Positions 35,201 to 45,540 of a stretch of 64,000 nucleotides of DNA are shown here, one piece after another. Numbering within the stretch: the first letter of the stretch is position 1; each line of letters begins with the position of its first letter. The translations under genes and the position numbers were made by a program. The notes below the pieces were generated by a model. That model searched no databases, was not told where the DNA came from, and worked only from the letters and a program-made list of their open reading frames with translations. This DNA comes from Hydrogenophilus sp. (lineage in GTDB: Bacteria > Pseudomonadota > Gammaproteobacteria > Burkholderiales > Rhodocyclaceae), in contig JAOAEZ010000001.1 of assembly GCA_026416515.1 (NCBI GenBank), positions 458,430 through 522,429 of the forward strand, in the 5' to 3' direction.

Positions 35201-36210
35201 GGGGGATAAACGACCGCGATGAGCTGCGCGTGTGGTACGAGGGAAGGTTGCTCTACACGGAACGGCGGACCGCTCTGTTACAGCGGTGGAGCGCAGTGAG
35301 CCGAGCGATCGCGAGCCGCCGCGACAATGAGATGAGCGTTCTGGAATGGTACGAGGGATTGGCCGATTCCAAGGATCCAGGATTGCATGTGGCGCTGACC
35401 TTCGAGTTCGATGGGCAACGAGAGGCTCCTTCCGTGATAAGCGGGGCTCGACCCCGCGTGGCGATTTTGCGCGAGCAGGGGGTCAATAGCCATCGGGAGA
35501 TGGCCGCCGCATTCGACGCGGCAGGCTTTGAGGCCGTGGATGTGACGATGAGCGACCTCGTGGCAGGACGCCAGCGGTTGCAGTCGTTTGTGGGGTTGGC
35601 GGCGTGCGGCGGTTTTTCTTTCGGCGATGTGCTGGGAGCAGGAGCAGGGTGGGCAAAGACAATTTTGTTCCACGAGGCGCTGCGAGAGGAGTTCGCAGCG
35701 TTCTTCGCTCGCGGCGATACCTTTACACTGGGGGTGTGTAATGGTTGCCAGATGCTTTCCTACCTTGCCCCGCTGATCCCAGGGGCAGAGGGGTGGCCTC
35801 GTTTCGTGGCGAACCGCTCGGAGCGGTTCGAGGCGCGGTTTGTGATGGTGGAGGTACTGGAGAGCCCGTCGCTTTTTTTCGCAGGAATGAACGGAAGCCG
35901 CTTGCCCGTGGTGGTGGCCCATGGAGAGGGTCGAGTCCATTGGACACAGGAGGAGGAGCACACCCGGGCAATTGCGGTGTTGCGTTATGTGGATCATTAC
36001 GGGAGCGCAACCGAGCGCTATCCCTATAATCCGAACGGTTCCCCAGGAGGGGTGACCGGTTTTACTACGCGGGATGGACGGGTGACCATCTTGATGCCCC
36101 ATCCCGAACGGTGTTGGCGGACAGTGCAGTGGAGTTGGGCGCCCAAAGGGTTGGGGGAGTTGAGTCCGTGGTTTCAATTTTTCATGAATGCGCGCCGCTG
36201 GGTGGGATAG
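32275..36210 (+). CDS. purL: Phosphoribosylformylglycinamidine synthase, single-chain form
   Basis: FGAM synthase, fourth step of purine synthesis, using ATP and glutamine. At about 1311 residues it is the large proteobacterial form with an N-terminal PurS-like domain, the FGAM synthetase core ([58 protein letters not shown]) and a C-terminal glutaminase with the Cys nucleophile in GVCNGCQML and HPER at the end. ATG 32275 (MAERVWHF) was preferred to 32146, which lies inside the photolyase. An isolated purine gene; purE and purK are 10 kb downstream. Confidence 0.97.
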   Translation: MAERVWHFRGGRLWSAAREARESDRISRAVGERVTVEVEGWFWVGGTPRLSVEEIRRLEDLLEAKLQPVPVWQEGFVVGPRVGTISPWSSKATEIAVRCGLEGVERIELGWAIRVLGWHRFSPRIREQIGELLHDRMTQSIFAEPTAGEMLFSHFSPQTFSIVPVRAEGRAALVRANREWGLALAEEEIDYLLRAYEELGRDPTDVELWMFAQANSEHCRHKIFRAEWVIDGVAQTSSLFSMIRETHAAQREGTLVAYSDNAAVFVGGVQERWFPDADGVWRRHERLTHFLGKVETHNHPTAIAPYPGAATGAGGEIRDEGATGRGASPKMGMVGFIVSNLDLPELEFEWERDFGHPERLARPWEIMMAGPLGAAGFNNEFGRPTLTGFFRTFEIEVMGTVWGFHKPVMIAGGLGAIDGAAVDKVSFAPGTLLVQLGGPGMAIGLGGGAASSMAAGDNDAALDFASVQRDNPEMQRRCQEVIDRCWALGADNPILAIHDVGAGGLANALPELVDRAGLGAEVALREIPVAEPGMSPREIWCNEAQERYVLAVDPAAFPRLVEICERERCPYAVVGVATDDGVMRVRDTLFANEPVALPMTVLLGDLPRMRRVVFSRPIFLPPFDLTPINLAEAIGRVLSHPAVGNKSFLVTISDRTVGGLTARDPMVGRWQIPVADVAVTAADFVGYRGEAMAVGERAPAAVNDPAAAARLAIAEAVTNLAAADVAGGLSAVKLSANWMAAAGQPGEDARLYEAVTAARDFCLATGLSIPVGKDSLSMKCVWRDASSGEERSVISPVTLVVTAFAPVADVRRTWTPVLQEDVGECDLVLLEVGVRGRRLGGSVLAQVFGSAGESPADITPEALVAFWEALAILRAENLVLAYHDRSDGGLLATAAEMMFASGVGVSLHLDTVAFDAASHDHDAGRVNETVAGRRRDAVLEALFGEAPGALIQIARAERDRVVEILRKCRVPFHFVGGINDRDELRVWYEGRLLYTERRTALLQRWSAVSRAIASRRDNEMSVLEWYEGLADSKDPGLHVALTFEFDGQREAPSVISGARPRVAILREQGVNSHREMAAAFDAAGFEAVDVTMSDLVAGRQRLQSFVGLAACGGFSFGDVLGAGAGWAKTILFHEALREEFAAFFARGDTFTLGVCNGCQMLSYLAPLIPGAEGWPRFVANRSERFEARFVMVEVLESPSLFFAGMNGSRLPVVVAHGEGRVHWTQEEEHTRAIAVLRYVDHYGSATERYPYNPNGSPGGVTGFTTRDGRVTILMPHPERCWRTVQWSWAPKGLGELSPWFQFFMNARRWVG

Positions 36211-36251
36211 AAGGACTACTCAAAAACATTTTTTCGCGGTATCATTACCCA

Positions 36252-36305
36252 CTACGATAGCTGTGTAATGTTGTCGTAGGAAGCGGGGCAAGTAGCCCTT
36301 TTTTT
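36252..36305 (+). promoter_or_regulatory. Structured leader with terminator-like hairpin before rimP
   Basis: Two stems lie between purL and rimP: CTACGA/TCGTAG (36252-36257 with 36274-36279) and GGGC/GCCC with a 5-base loop (36286-36298), then seven T (36299-36305), only 12 bases before the rimP ATG. A terminator-like hairpin at this place is a recurring feature of the rimP-nusA-infB operon and may allow attenuation. The stems are short, so it is proposed rather than shown. Confidence 0.5.
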
Positions 36306-36317
36306 GTTTGTGAGAAA

Positions 36318-36752
36318 ATGAAGCTTGAGTTATTGATAACCCAAGTGGCCGAAGGGTTGGGCTACGAACTCCTCGATCTCGAAGTTAGCCCCCGAGGACG
36401 GTTGATCCGCGTCTTTATCGACGCGGAGCGACCGATTACGTTAGAGGATTGCGAGCGGGTGAGTAACCAGCTGCAGCGGGTGTTCGAGGTGGAGGGGGTC
36501 GATTACGATCGCTTAGAGGTGTCGTCCCCAGGACTCGACCGAGTTTTGAAAAAGGCCCACCACTTCGCCCGCTTTGTGGGGGAAAGGGCACAGGTGCGCC
36601 TCGCTTCGCCTGTGGGAGGGCGGCGCCACTTCGCCGGGGTGATCGCCGCGGTCGAGGGAGAGGAGGTCACCCTTTGGTTGGACGATGGCCAGAGGGTGCA
36701 GTTTCCAGTGACAGCGGTCGAGCGAGCACGCCTCGTTCCGCGTTTTTCATGA
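36318..36752 (+). CDS. rimP: Ribosome maturation factor RimP
   Basis: A 144-residue 30S maturation factor. The start KLELLITQVAEGLGYELLDLEVSPRGRLIRVFID and DCERVSNQLQRVF... with EVSSPGLDRVLKK are characteristic. It is the first gene of the rimP-nusA-infB-rbfA-truB operon. A short 24-base gap separates it from nusA. Confidence 0.96.
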   Translation: MKLELLITQVAEGLGYELLDLEVSPRGRLIRVFIDAERPITLEDCERVSNQLQRVFEVEGVDYDRLEVSSPGLDRVLKKAHHFARFVGERAQVRLASPVGGRRHFAGVIAAVEGEEVTLWLDDGQRVQFPVTAVERARLVPRFS

Positions 36753-36776
36753 GGTCGGGTCAAATAAGGAGTTGGA

Positions 36777-38249
36777 ATGAGTCGCGAGGTGCTGCTGCTG
36801 GTGGATGCGTTGGCACATGAAAAGAGTGTGAGTAAAGAGGTGGTATTTGCAGCGGTCGAGTCGGCGTTGGCGTCGGCGACGAAGAAACATCTGCACGAGG
36901 ACGCCGATGTGCGGGTGGAGATCGACCGCCAGACAGGGCAGGCGCGCGCATGGCGCCGGTGGCGGGTGCTGCCCGACGCAGAGGTGACCAACGACGAGCG
37001 GGAGATGGGCTTGATCGATGCCCGAGAGTTAAAGCCAGAGGTCCGCGTAGGGGAGATCATTGAGAAGGAGATCCCCGTGGTGGAGTTGGGACGAATCGGG
37101 GCGCAGACAGCAAAACAGATTATTCTGCAGAAAATTCGCGATGCCGAGCGCGAGCAGATGTTGAAGGAGTTCTTGGAACGCGACGAACGATTGGTCTCAG
37201 GGGTGGTGAAACGATTGGAGCGCGGCCATGCGATCGTCGAGATCGGCCGTTTGGAGGGGATCTTACCGCGCGAGGAGATGATCCCACGCGAGACCTTGCG
37301 GGTGGGGGACCGAATCCGAGCTGTGGTTCTGCGTGTTGACCGCCAGAGCCGCGGTCCACAGCTCGTGTTGTCGCGAAGTTCACCAGCATTGGTGGAGGCG
37401 CTTTTCGAGTTGGAGGTGCCGGAGATCGAGGAGGGCTTGATCGTGATCAAAGGGTGCGCCCGCGATCCCGGATTGCGGGCAAAAATCGCCGTCCATTCGA
37501 AAGATCCGCGCCTCGACCCCGTCGGGACGTGCGTGGGGATGAAGGGAACGCGGGTGATGGCCGTGCGCCAGGAGATCGGAATGGAGCAGATCGATATCAT
37601 CGTGTGGTCGCCCGATCCCGCTCAGTATGTGATCGCTGCATTGCAGCCCGCTGAGGTGGTTTCGATTGTGGTGGATGAGGAGCGACATGCGATGGATGTC
37701 GTGGTAGACGATGCCAATTTACCGATCGCGATCGGCCGCGGTGGCCAAAACGTGAAGTTGGCTTCCGAGTTGACGGGTTGGACGATCAATTTGATGAGCG
37801 CGTCGGAGTCGCGGGCAAAACAGGAGGCAGAGCGCGCCGCTTTGCGGGCCCTTTTTATGGAGAGACTCGATGTGGATGGGGATTTGGCCGATCTGTTGAT
37901 CGATGAGGGATTTACAACTTTAGAGGAGGTAGCCTACGTGCCGGTGGGGGAGATGCTGGCGATCGAGGGGTTGGATGAGGAGATCGTCCAGGCGCTGCGC
38001 GAGCGCGCCCGCAACGCGTTGTTAACTGAGGCGATCGCCGAGGAGGAGGCGATCGAGAAGTTGAAGCCCGATTTGTTAGCGCTGGAGGGGATCGATAAGG
38101 CATTGGCGGTGAAGTTGGCGCGCTCGGGAATTACCAGCCGCGATGATTTGGCCGATTTGGCAGTGGATGAGTTGGTCGAGATCGCCGGAATCGACGCAGA
38201 ACGGGCGGCAATTTTAATCCGCCAGGCGCGCGCTCATTGGTTTGAGTAA
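36777..38249 (+). CDS. nusA: Transcription termination/antitermination protein NusA
   Basis: A 490-residue RNA polymerase factor. The N-terminal polymerase-binding domain, S1 domain ([18 protein letters not shown]), two KH domains ([13 protein letters not shown] and [15 protein letters not shown]) and two C-terminal acidic helix-hairpin-helix repeats ([18 protein letters not shown] and [17 protein letters not shown]) are all present, the proteobacterial arrangement. It has a GGAGTTGGA start context. It probably controls its own operon, as in E. coli. Confidence 0.97.
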   Translation: MSREVLLLVDALAHEKSVSKEVVFAAVESALASATKKHLHEDADVRVEIDRQTGQARAWRRWRVLPDAEVTNDEREMGLIDARELKPEVRVGEIIEKEIPVVELGRIGAQTAKQIILQKIRDAEREQMLKEFLERDERLVSGVVKRLERGHAIVEIGRLEGILPREEMIPRETLRVGDRIRAVVLRVDRQSRGPQLVLSRSSPALVEALFELEVPEIEEGLIVIKGCARDPGLRAKIAVHSKDPRLDPVGTCVGMKGTRVMAVRQEIGMEQIDIIVWSPDPAQYVIAALQPAEVVSIVVDEERHAMDVVVDDANLPIAIGRGGQNVKLASELTGWTINLMSASESRAKQEAERAALRALFMERLDVDGDLADLLIDEGFTTLEEVAYVPVGEMLAIEGLDEEIVQALRERARNALLTEAIAEEEAIEKLKPDLLALEGIDKALAVKLARSGITSRDDLADLAVDELVEIAGIDAERAAILIRQARAHWFE

Positions 38250-38261
38250 GGAGCATCACCC

Positions 38262-41234
38262 ATGAAGAGTGAGAATGTCCGAGAGCTGGCGGCCGAGCTT
38301 GGGGTGGAGGTGGAGCGGTTAATTGCCCAGCTGCGGGAGGCGGGCGTGGCGGTGCGCGATGCTGACTCATCCTTGTCGGCGAGCGATAAAGAGCAGCTCC
38401 TTTCTTACTTGAAACGTCAACACGGGGGGGGAGAGGAGCGCCGCATCACGTTGAAGCGCAAGGAGACGACCGCAATCCGCGCTACCGATGCTTCGGGGCG
38501 AGCGCGGACCGTACAGGTGGAGGTGCGCAAAAAGCGCATTTTGATCAAGAAAGATGAGGTGGTGGCGAGAACGCAGGAGGAGCGGGCACGGATCGAGGCA
38601 GCATTGCGTGGGAGAGCAGCCAGCGGCGAGGAGGAGAGAGCAGCTGAAGAGGTTGCCCGGCCGAGCGAGAGAGAAGAAGAGAGAAGGGAGAGGGAGCGCG
38701 AGGGGGTGGTTGCAGCTTCCGAAGGGGGGTTGAGGGGTGAGGAGCAAGGAACCAGAGAGGAAGAACCGATTGCTGCCGGGGGGGATAAAGAGGAGACGAC
38801 CGCTACCGCAGTGGAGGTACCGCTGCCGGCGAGGGGCGAAGAGGAGAAGGCGGCGGAGGAAGGGGTAGAGGAGAGCGAGAAGGAGGAGGCTCCGCCGGCG
38901 GAGGAGAGGGAGGAGCAGCCGCCAGCAGGAGCAAAGGGGGAGGGAGCAGGGGGTGCCGCGGTAGAGGGAGGCCGCGAGGAGGAGCCAACGCGACCGGTGG
39001 CGGTAGAGGGAGAGCGGACGTTGCGACCCGTGCTTTCGCCTGAGGAGATCGAGCGACGGCGCCAGGAGGCGGAGCGACAGGCAAAGTTGCGGGCTATGCA
39101 GGAGGCAGAGCTGCGGGCGCGCCGGGAGCGGGAGGCGGCGCGCCTTGCAGCAAAACAGAACGCGGAGGTGAAAACCAAAGGAGCAGGAGAGCCGAGAGGG
39201 GTTTCGGAGGCTTCGGCCGAGTTGAAGCTGGCTGCAGTGACCTCAATCGATTTGGAAGAGGAGGTTGAGGAGCTGCGGGAGGGAAAGAGGAAAGGGGAGA
39301 AGCGTAAAGAGCGAGGAAACGGCGAGGAACGGGAGTCGAGACGGGTCGGTTTGAAGATACGAGTGCTCGACGATGGGGAGGAGGGGTGGAGAGGAAAGGT
39401 TAAGAAGGCCGCGAAGGGGGGAGGGAAACGAACCGAGGAGGCGCCAGCGCATGCCTTTCAGCAGCCGACCGAACCAGTGGTGCGCGAGGTGCATGTCCCT
39501 GAGACGATCACCGTGGCTGAGCTGGCTCATTTGATGGCGGTCAAAGCGGTGGATCTGATCAAGGTGTTGATGAAGTTAGGGGTGATGGCGACGATCAACC
39601 AGGTGCTCGATCAGGAGACCGCTATGTTGGCGGTGGAGGAGATGGGCCATCGGGCGGTCGCCGCTAAATTGGATGATCCCGATTCATTTTTGGAGACGTG
39701 GGGAACCGGCGTGGAAGTGGTGTTCGAGCCGCGACCGCCAGTGGTGACAGTGATGGGCCACGTCGATCATGGAAAGACGTCGTTGCTAGATTATATCCGG
39801 AGAACCCGAGTGGCGGCAGGGGAGGCAGGGGGGATCACCCAACATATCGGCGCGTACCATGTGGAGACCCCAAGGGGGGTGGTGACGTTCTTGGATACGC
39901 CAGGCCATGAGGCGTTTACCGCAATGCGGGCGAGAGGGGCCCAGGCAACCGACGTGGTGGTGCTGGTGGTGGCTGCCGATGATGGGGTAATGCCGCAAAC
40001 CCGCGAGGCGATCCACCATGCAAAGGCGGCAAACGTGCCGATCGTGGTGGCGGTGAATAAGATCGATAAGCCCGAGGCAAACCCCGAGCGGGTGCGTCAA
40101 GAGTTGGTGGGGGAGGGAGTGGTCCCCGAGGAGTACGGCGGCGATACGATCTTCGTGAATGTCTCCGCGAAGACGGGAGAGGGAATCGATGCATTGTTGG
40201 AGGCGATTTTGCTGGTGGCCGAGGTGTTGGAGTTGCGCGCTCCCAAAAACGGCCCCGCGATGGGGGTGGTTCTGGAGGCACGGTTGGATCGCGGTCGGGG
40301 ACCCGTCGCAACCGTTTTGGTGCAGCGGGGGACATTGAACCGCGGCGATGTGGTGTTGGCGGGGGCTACATGGGGCCGCGTGCGGGCGATGTTGGATGAG
40401 AACGGCCGACCGGTGGAGGCGGCTACCCCCTCTATCCCTGTGGAGCTGCTCGGGTTGGAGGAGGTGCCGCAGGCAGGGGAGAGTTTCTACGTTTTGCCCG
40501 ATGAGCGAAAGGCGCGCGAAATCGCCCTCTACCGCCAGGGGAAGTACCGCGAGCAGAAGTTGGCCAAAGGGGCAACGTTGAAATTGGAGAATCTGTTTGA
40601 GCGCGTCGGTGAGGGAGAGGTGAAGCGATTGTCGATCGTGCTCAAGGCCGATGTACAGGGATCCGTGGAGGCTTTGTCGCAGGCGCTGCAAAAGTTGTCG
40701 ACGAGCGAGGTGGAGGTGCACATTCTCCATAGCGGGGTGGGAGGAATCACCGAATCCGATGTGAACTTGGCGCGCGCTTCAAATGCGATCGTGGTGGGGT
40801 TCAACGTCCGCGCCGATGCGAACGCCCGCCGCTTGGCAGAGGGGTACGGGGTCGAGATTCGCTACTACAACATCATCTACGACGCTGTGGAGGAGGTGAA
40901 GGCGGCACTGGCGGGGTTGCTGTCCCCCGAGCAGCGGGAGGAGGTACTGGGTTTGGTGGAAATTCGCCAGATTTTCCGGATTCCAAAGGTGGGTGTGGTG
41001 GCAGGATGCTACGTGCTCGAGGGGGTAATCCGCCGCAACGCTCGAGTGCGGTTGCTGCGAAACCAGGTGGTGATCTTCGATGGAGAGCTCGAGTCGTTGA
41101 AACGGTTTAAGGAGGATGTCCGCGAGGTGAAAGCGGGATATGAGTGCGGGTTGGCCCTGCGAAATTTCCAGGATGTGGCGGTGGGGGACCAGATCGAGGT
41201 GTATGAGGTGAAAGAGGTGGCGCGTACCTTGTAA
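38262..41234 (+). CDS. infB: Translation initiation factor IF-2
   Basis: A 990-residue GTPase that brings fMet-tRNA to the 30S subunit. An IF2_N domain ([24 protein letters not shown]) is followed by a very long Glu/Ala/Arg/Gly low-complexity linker (about 110-390) and a second IF2_N domain near residue 410. The G domain has GHVDHGKT (about 499), DTPGHE and NKIDK. Domains II-IV follow. The linker is coded by repeated purine-rich DNA and is longer and more charged than in E. coli IF-2. ATG follows 12 bases after nusA. Confidence 0.97.
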   Translation: MKSENVRELAAELGVEVERLIAQLREAGVAVRDADSSLSASDKEQLLSYLKRQHGGGEERRITLKRKETTAIRATDASGRARTVQVEVRKKRILIKKDEVVARTQEERARIEAALRGRAASGEEERAAEEVARPSEREEERREREREGVVAASEGGLRGEEQGTREEEPIAAGGDKEETTATAVEVPLPARGEEEKAAEEGVEESEKEEAPPAEEREEQPPAGAKGEGAGGAAVEGGREEEPTRPVAVEGERTLRPVLSPEEIERRRQEAERQAKLRAMQEAELRARREREAARLAAKQNAEVKTKGAGEPRGVSEASAELKLAAVTSIDLEEEVEELREGKRKGEKRKERGNGEERESRRVGLKIRVLDDGEEGWRGKVKKAAKGGGKRTEEAPAHAFQQPTEPVVREVHVPETITVAELAHLMAVKAVDLIKVLMKLGVMATINQVLDQETAMLAVEEMGHRAVAAKLDDPDSFLETWGTGVEVVFEPRPPVVTVMGHVDHGKTSLLDYIRRTRVAAGEAGGITQHIGAYHVETPRGVVTFLDTPGHEAFTAMRARGAQATDVVVLVVAADDGVMPQTREAIHHAKAANVPIVVAVNKIDKPEANPERVRQELVGEGVVPEEYGGDTIFVNVSAKTGEGIDALLEAILLVAEVLELRAPKNGPAMGVVLEARLDRGRGPVATVLVQRGTLNRGDVVLAGATWGRVRAMLDENGRPVEAATPSIPVELLGLEEVPQAGESFYVLPDERKAREIALYRQGKYREQKLAKGATLKLENLFERVGEGEVKRLSIVLKADVQGSVEALSQALQKLSTSEVEVHILHSGVGGITESDVNLARASNAIVVGFNVRADANARRLAEGYGVEIRYYNIIYDAVEEVKAALAGLLSPEQREEVLGLVEIRQIFRIPKVGVVAGCYVLEGVIRRNARVRLLRNQVVIFDGELESLKRFKEDVREVKAGYECGLALRNFQDVAVGDQIEVYEVKEVARTL

Positions 41235-41253
41235 AAAAAGGAGAGAGGAGGGA

Positions 41254-41709
41254 GTGAAAAGAGAGCAAACCCGCGTCCGACGAGTGGCCGAGGCGATTCA
41301 ACGGGAGCTGGCCGATCTAATCCAACGCGAATTGCGCGACCCGCGGCTAGGCCCGGTGACGATCACCGCCGTGGAGGTGAGCAACGATCTCTCCCATGCA
41401 CGGGTGTTTTGTACATCGTGGCGAGGAGAGGAGAGCAGCCGGGAGGCAGTGGCTGGGTTGAGTCGGGCGTCAGGATTTTTGCGCCAGAGATTGGCCCGCC
41501 GTTTGACGACTTACCGAGTTCCAGAGCTCCATTTTTTGTATGACGAGCAGTTGGAGCGAGCTTTTTGGGTGAGCCACTTGCTGACGCAGATGGAGGAGAA
41601 AAGAGCAAGAGAGGAGTCAGCGGAGAGGGAGAGAGAGGGGGGCGAAGAGAGGAGGGGAGAGGAGAAGAGAACGCCCAATCGGCCAGATGAGGGGGAGCAG
41701 CAGCGATGA
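41254..41709 (+). CDS. rbfA: Ribosome-binding factor A
   Basis: A 151-residue cold-shock 30S maturation factor. The KH-like domain is seen in RVAEAIQRELADLIQRELRDPRLGPVTITAVEVSNDLSHARVF and RLTTYRVPELHFLYDE. From residue 115 a Glu/Arg-rich tail (REESAEREREGGEERRGEE) of about 35 residues is unusual; most RbfA end earlier. Its DNA is nearly all purine. The start is GTG 41254. The stop overlaps truB by 4 bases. Confidence 0.93.
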   Translation: MKREQTRVRRVAEAIQRELADLIQRELRDPRLGPVTITAVEVSNDLSHARVFCTSWRGEESSREAVAGLSRASGFLRQRLARRLTTYRVPELHFLYDEQLERAFWVSHLLTQMEEKRAREESAEREREGGEERRGEEKRTPNRPDEGEQQR

Positions 41710-42680
41710 TCGAGAAGCTGCGCCGATTGGGTTTTGCGGAGGAGGAGGGCAAAAAGGAACAGAGAAGAGAGGGGGAGGGAGAAAAATGGGAAGGGGTCCA
41801 TGGAGTGGCTTTGGTGGATAAGCCGGCGGGTTGGTCGAGCGCCGCAGTGGTGGCACGGTTGAAACGCCATTTGGGGGCAGAGCGGGCCGGCCATGGGGGA
41901 ACACTCGATCCCATGGCAACAGGGGTACTGTTGGTGCTTTTCGGGGCAGCGACGCGCTTGGCCCACTTCGGACTCGAGGCAGAGAAGTGCTATGCGTTCC
42001 GGGTGGTCTTTGGAGTGGGGACTTCTACCGGCGATGCAGAGGGGAGCGTGGTGGCAAGGAGCGAGTCAAAGGTGTCGGCGCCCATGCTGGAGGCGGTGTT
42101 GCCCCGCTTCCAGGGCGAGATCGAGCAGATACCACCCATGGCGTCGGCGGTGAAACAGGGAGGGATCCCGCTTTACCGTTTGTGGCGCCAGGGAATAGTG
42201 TTGGAACGCGCAGCACGGCGGGTAGAGGTGAGGGAACTAAAGTTGGTTGCCTTCGAGGAGGAGCAGCAGCGAGCCCTTTTTTGGGCGCGGGTGAGTAAGG
42301 GAACCTATGTGCGGACATTAGCCGAACAGATCGGCGCTGCTGTTGGGGTACCCGCCCATGTCGATTTTTTGCGGCGAGAGGCAGTGGGAGAATGGTCGCG
42401 GGCAAGGGCTTTACCGCTGGCGGAGTGGGTGGCTTTGTCACGCATCGAGGCACGCGCACGCTTGTGGCCAGTGGATCGCTTGGTTGCTCATTTGCCAGCG
42501 GTGGTGTTGCCCGCAAAAATGGCCGAGCGTTTTTGTAACGGCGCGCAGGTGATTTTGAGAGAGGGAGAAACAGAGAGAGGGGGCTTGGTCCGCGTCTATA
42601 AAGAGGAGAAGGAGCGATTTTTGGGGGTCGGAACGGTAGCCAATGGGGTCTTGTCGCCAAAGCGGGTTGTGCTAAACTAG
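41706..42680 (+). CDS. truB: tRNA pseudouridine-55 synthase
   Basis: A 324-residue enzyme making psi55 in the T-loop. The catalytic motif is GHGGTLDPMATGVLL, with its Asp the nucleophile; KGTYVRTLAEQIG and a PUA-like C-terminus follow. A 30-residue charged N-terminal leader (EEEGKKEQRREGEGEKWEG) precedes the usual GVALVDKPAGWSS start and is of the GA-coded type. Translational coupling with rbfA by ATGA. Confidence 0.95.
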   Translation: MIEKLRRLGFAEEEGKKEQRREGEGEKWEGVHGVALVDKPAGWSSAAVVARLKRHLGAERAGHGGTLDPMATGVLLVLFGAATRLAHFGLEAEKCYAFRVVFGVGTSTGDAEGSVVARSESKVSAPMLEAVLPRFQGEIEQIPPMASAVKQGGIPLYRLWRQGIVLERAARRVEVRELKLVAFEEEQQRALFWARVSKGTYVRTLAEQIGAAVGVPAHVDFLRREAVGEWSRARALPLAEWVALSRIEARARLWPVDRLVAHLPAVVLPAKMAERFCNGAQVILREGETERGGLVRVYKEEKERFLGVGTVANGVLSPKRVVLN

Positions 42681-42746
42681 CGACTGTCTTGACGGAGAGA
42701 CGCTTTTTGGGTGATTCCGTGAGTGGAACGATTCGGGAATAAAGGC

Positions 42747-43013
42747 ATGCTGGATAAAGAGACCAAAGCGAAGATCATCGCAGAATTCGGGAGAAACGCA
42801 AACGATACCGGTTCCCCAGAGGTGCAGGTGGCGTTGCTGACGGCGCGCATCAACCAATTGCAGCCCCATTTTGCCGTTCATAAAAAGGATTTTCATTCGC
42901 GGCGGGGATTGCTGAAGATCGTTTCGCAGCGCCGTCGATTGTTGGATTACTTAAAGCGCTCCGATCCCGATCGATACGTGGCGCTCATTCAGAGACTCGG
43001 GCTACGTAAGTAG
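42747..43013 (+). CDS. rpsO: 30S ribosomal protein S15
   Basis: An 88-residue primary rRNA-binding protein of the 30S platform. [35 protein letters not shown] and [22 protein letters not shown] are diagnostic. ATG 42747 was preferred to the GTG at 42723, which would add eight unrelated residues. It is followed by a terminator, so pnp is transcribed by read-through or separately, the order seen in E. coli, where rpsO and pnp are linked. Confidence 0.96.
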   Translation: MLDKETKAKIIAEFGRNANDTGSPEVQVALLTARINQLQPHFAVHKKDFHSRRGLLKIVSQRRRLLDYLKRSDPDRYVALIQRLGLRK

Positions 43014-43032
43014 GCCCGGGGGTGCGGGAGAA

Positions 43033-43056
43033 GGCCCTCAGTAGAGGGCCTTTTTT
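43033..43056 (+). terminator. Rho-independent terminator after rpsO
   Basis: GGCCCTC/GAGGGCC 7-bp stem with AGTA loop and six T. It lies 24 bases before the pnp ATG, so partial read-through is likely, as for E. coli rpsO-pnp. Confidence 0.93.
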
Positions 43057-43079
43057 GATTGTGCGTTGAGGGTTTGACG

Positions 43080-45170
43080 ATGCCACAAGCAGTAAGTCAA
43101 GTGTTCCACTTCGGCCGCCATCGGGTGCGGTTGGAGACCGGCGAGTTGGCCCGCCAGGCAACCGGTGCCGTGCTGGTCGATATGGAGGATACGGTGGTGT
43201 TGGCTACCGTGGTGGCGGCCCCAGAGGTCAAAGAGGGGCAGGACTTTTTCCCGTTGACGGTCGATTATATGGAGAAGTTCTACGCTTCTGGCCGTATCCC
43301 AGGAGGATTTTTTAAACGCGAGGGGCGGCCGAGCGAGAAAGAGACGTTGACTTCCCGATTGATCGATCGGCCGTTGCGGCCATTGTTCCCCGATGGGTTC
43401 TATAACGAGGTCCAGGTGATCGTTCAGGTGCTTTCGTTGAACCCAGAGATCGATGGGGATATACCGGCGATGTTGGCGGCAAGCGCCGCATTGGCGGTTG
43501 CGGGGATTCCTTTCTTGGGACCAATCGGGGCGTGCCGGGTGGGCTATATCGACGGGGCGTATGTGCTAAATCCTACCCAAAGCGAGCTGGCTGCGAGCGC
43601 TTTGGATTTGGTGGTGGCCGGAACCGAAACGGCAGTGCTGATGGTGGAGTCAGAGGCAAAGGAGCTTCCCGAGGAGGTGATGTTGGGGGCCGTGGTCTTC
43701 GGCCATCAGGCGATGCAGCCAGCTATCGAGGCGATCCGCACGTTGGTGGCGGCGGCAGGAAAACCGGCGTGGAGCTGGCAACCACCGCCACGAAACGAGC
43801 TGCTGATCGCCCGGGTGCGGGAGTTGGCGGCACCGCGGCTGGAGACAGCGTTTTCTATTCCCGAAAAACAGCGACGCAACACAGAGTTGTCGGCAATCCG
43901 CCGAGAGGTGACCGAACGGCTGTTGAGTGAGATAGAGCCAATGCCCAGTTTGAATGAGATCCATCGGTTGCTCTTCGAGTTAGAGGCGGGAATCGTCCGC
44001 GGGCGTATTTTGTCGGGAGATCCGCGCATCGATGGACGCAATACGCGAACCGTGCGACCGATCGAGATCCGCGTGGGGGTGCTGCCGCGTACCCATGGGT
44101 CGTGCTTGTTTACCCGCGGCGAGACCCAGGCACTGGCCGTGGCGACATTGGGGACCGGCCGCGACGAGCAGATCGTCGATGCCCTCGCCGGCGAGTACCG
44201 CGAGCCTTTTATGTTGCATTATAACTTTCCACCTTTTTCTACGGGAGAAATCGGCCGCTTCGGGGTGCCTAAACGACGCGAGATCGGCCACGGAAATTTG
44301 GCTAAACGGGCACTGAAGGCACTAATCCCACCGCCGGAGGTGTTCCCCTATACGATCCGCGTGGTGTCGGAGATTTTGGAGTCCAACGGCTCCAGTTCGA
44401 TGGCTACAGTGTGTGCGTCATCGCTGGCATTGATGGATGCAGGAGTGCCGTTGAAAAAGCATGTAGCAGGGGTGGCGATGGGGTTGATCAAAGAGGGAAA
44501 CCGCTTTGCGGTTCTGACCGATATTTTAGGAGATGAAGATCATTTGGGGGATATGGATTTCAAGGTGGCAGGGACGGCCGATGGCGTGACGGCATTGCAG
44601 ATGGATATTAAGATTCAGGGAATTACTCCGGAGATTATGCGTGTGGCGTTGGCCCAGGCACGCGAGGCGCGGTTGCATATTCTCGAGCGAATGCGCGAGG
44701 CGATCGGCGAGGCCCGCTCTGAGTTGTCGGTCTACGCCCCCCGTATGACTCAAATCAAGATCAACCCCGAACGCATCCGCGATGTGATCGGCAAAGGGGG
44801 AGCGGTGATCCGCGCGCTGCAGGAAGAGACAGGAACGGTGATCGAGATCGCCGAGGATGGAACGGTGACGATCTCCTCGTCCCAGGCCGAGGGAATCGAG
44901 GCGGCAAAACGGCGCATCGCCGAGATCACCGCCGAGGTGGAGGTGGGAAAAACCTACGAGGGAACAGTGGTGAAGTTGCTGGAGTTCGGGGCGATCGTCA
45001 ATATCTTGCCAGGACGCGATGGTCTGCTTCATGTCTCCCAGATCGCAGAGAGCCGGGTACAAAATGTGGGCGATTACTTGCGCGAGGGACAGATGGTGCG
45101 GGTGAAAGTACTGGAGACCGATGAGCGAGGAAAAATCAGGTTGTCGATGCGGGGGGTGGCCCAGGAATAA
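43080..45170 (+). CDS. pnp: Polyribonucleotide nucleotidyltransferase
   Basis: A 696-residue 3'-5' phosphorolytic exoribonuclease. Two RNase PH domains (first with [28 protein letters not shown], second with [24 protein letters not shown] and the active-site [18 protein letters not shown]), a KH domain ([20 protein letters not shown]) and an S1 domain ([29 protein letters not shown]) are in standard order. ATG 43080 was chosen over GTG 43059 because the family starts close to it. Confidence 0.97.
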   Translation: MPQAVSQVFHFGRHRVRLETGELARQATGAVLVDMEDTVVLATVVAAPEVKEGQDFFPLTVDYMEKFYASGRIPGGFFKREGRPSEKETLTSRLIDRPLRPLFPDGFYNEVQVIVQVLSLNPEIDGDIPAMLAASAALAVAGIPFLGPIGACRVGYIDGAYVLNPTQSELAASALDLVVAGTETAVLMVESEAKELPEEVMLGAVVFGHQAMQPAIEAIRTLVAAAGKPAWSWQPPPRNELLIARVRELAAPRLETAFSIPEKQRRNTELSAIRREVTERLLSEIEPMPSLNEIHRLLFELEAGIVRGRILSGDPRIDGRNTRTVRPIEIRVGVLPRTHGSCLFTRGETQALAVATLGTGRDEQIVDALAGEYREPFMLHYNFPPFSTGEIGRFGVPKRREIGHGNLAKRALKALIPPPEVFPYTIRVVSEILESNGSSSMATVCASSLALMDAGVPLKKHVAGVAMGLIKEGNRFAVLTDILGDEDHLGDMDFKVAGTADGVTALQMDIKIQGITPEIMRVALAQAREARLHILERMREAIGEARSELSVYAPRMTQIKINPERIRDVIGKGGAVIRALQEETGTVIEIAEDGTVTISSSQAEGIEAAKRRIAEITAEVEVGKTYEGTVVKLLEFGAIVNILPGRDGLLHVSQIAESRVQNVGDYLREGQMVRVKVLETDERGKIRLSMRGVAQE

Positions 45171-45183
45171 GCGACCCTAAGAG

Positions 45184-45212
45184 TTGACAGTAGAAGAGCG
45201 GTTTTGTAGAAT
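45184..45212 (+). promoter_or_regulatory. Sigma-70 promoter for the tRNA-Pro/Arg/His cluster
   Basis: Consensus TTGACA (45184-45189), a 17-base spacer and TAGAAT (45207-45212), 11 bases before the first tRNA and just after the pnp stop. It matches consensus at 11 of 12 positions. Confidence 0.9.
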
Positions 45213-45223
45213 GAAAGTTCCTC

Positions 45224-45300
45224 CGGGGTGTGGCGCAGTCTGGTAGCGCGCTTGCTTTGGGAGCAAGATGTCGGGGGTTCAAATCCCTCCACCCCGACCA
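45224..45300 (+). tRNA. tRNA-Pro (anticodon TGG)
   Basis: Acceptor CGGGGTG/CACCCCG, anticodon stem CTTGC/GCAAG around loop TTTGGGA with TGG at 45258-45260, T-arm GGGGGTTCAAATCCCTC and encoded CCA. First gene of a three-tRNA transcript. Confidence 0.97.
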
Positions 45301-45326
45301 ACGCATGCCCGGAGCCGACAGGGCAA

Positions 45327-45403
45327 CTGCCCGTAGCTCAATAGGATAGAGCACCGGCCTTCTAAGCCGGGGGTTACAGGTTCGAGCCCTGTCGGGCAGG
45401 CCA
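45327..45403 (+). tRNA. tRNA-Arg (anticodon TCT)
   Basis: Acceptor CTGCCCG/CGGGCAG, anticodon stem CCGGC/GCCGG around CTTCTAA with TCT at 45361-45363, T-loop GGTTCGAGCC and encoded CCA. A small TGCCC/GGGCA hairpin (45306-45325) in the spacer after tRNA-Pro may help processing. Confidence 0.97.
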
Positions 45404-45415
45404 AAGCGGTGATGT

Positions 45416-45492
45416 GGCGGCATTAGCTCAGTTGGTAGAGCACTGGATTGTGGCTCCAGTGGTCGTCGGTTCGAGTCCGACATGTCGCCCCA
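45416..45492 (+). tRNA. tRNA-His (anticodon GTG)
   Basis: Acceptor GCGGCAT/ATGTCGC with one G-T pair, anticodon stem CTGGA/TCCAG around TTGTGGC with GTG at 45450-45452, and encoded CCA. The genomic G at 45416 is the extra G-1 opposite discriminator C73, the identity element for histidyl-tRNA synthetase. Confidence 0.97.
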
Positions 45493-45503
45493 GTTTGAGA
45501 GAT

Positions 45504-45525
45504 GGCCGGTTTAGCCGGCCTTTTT
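45504..45525 (+). terminator. Rho-independent terminator after the tRNA cluster
   Basis: GGCCGG/CCGGCC stem with a TTTAG loop and five T, 12 bases after tRNA-His. folD starts 16 bases further on, so folD mRNA needs read-through or a promoter inside this gap. Confidence 0.88.
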
Positions 45526-45540
45526 CGTTGGTGGGAAAAG

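Noticed and set aside
45136-45483. Minus-strand frame over the tRNA cluster
   Set aside because: It is the antisense of three perfect tRNA genes and contains no protein signature, a common false ORF.
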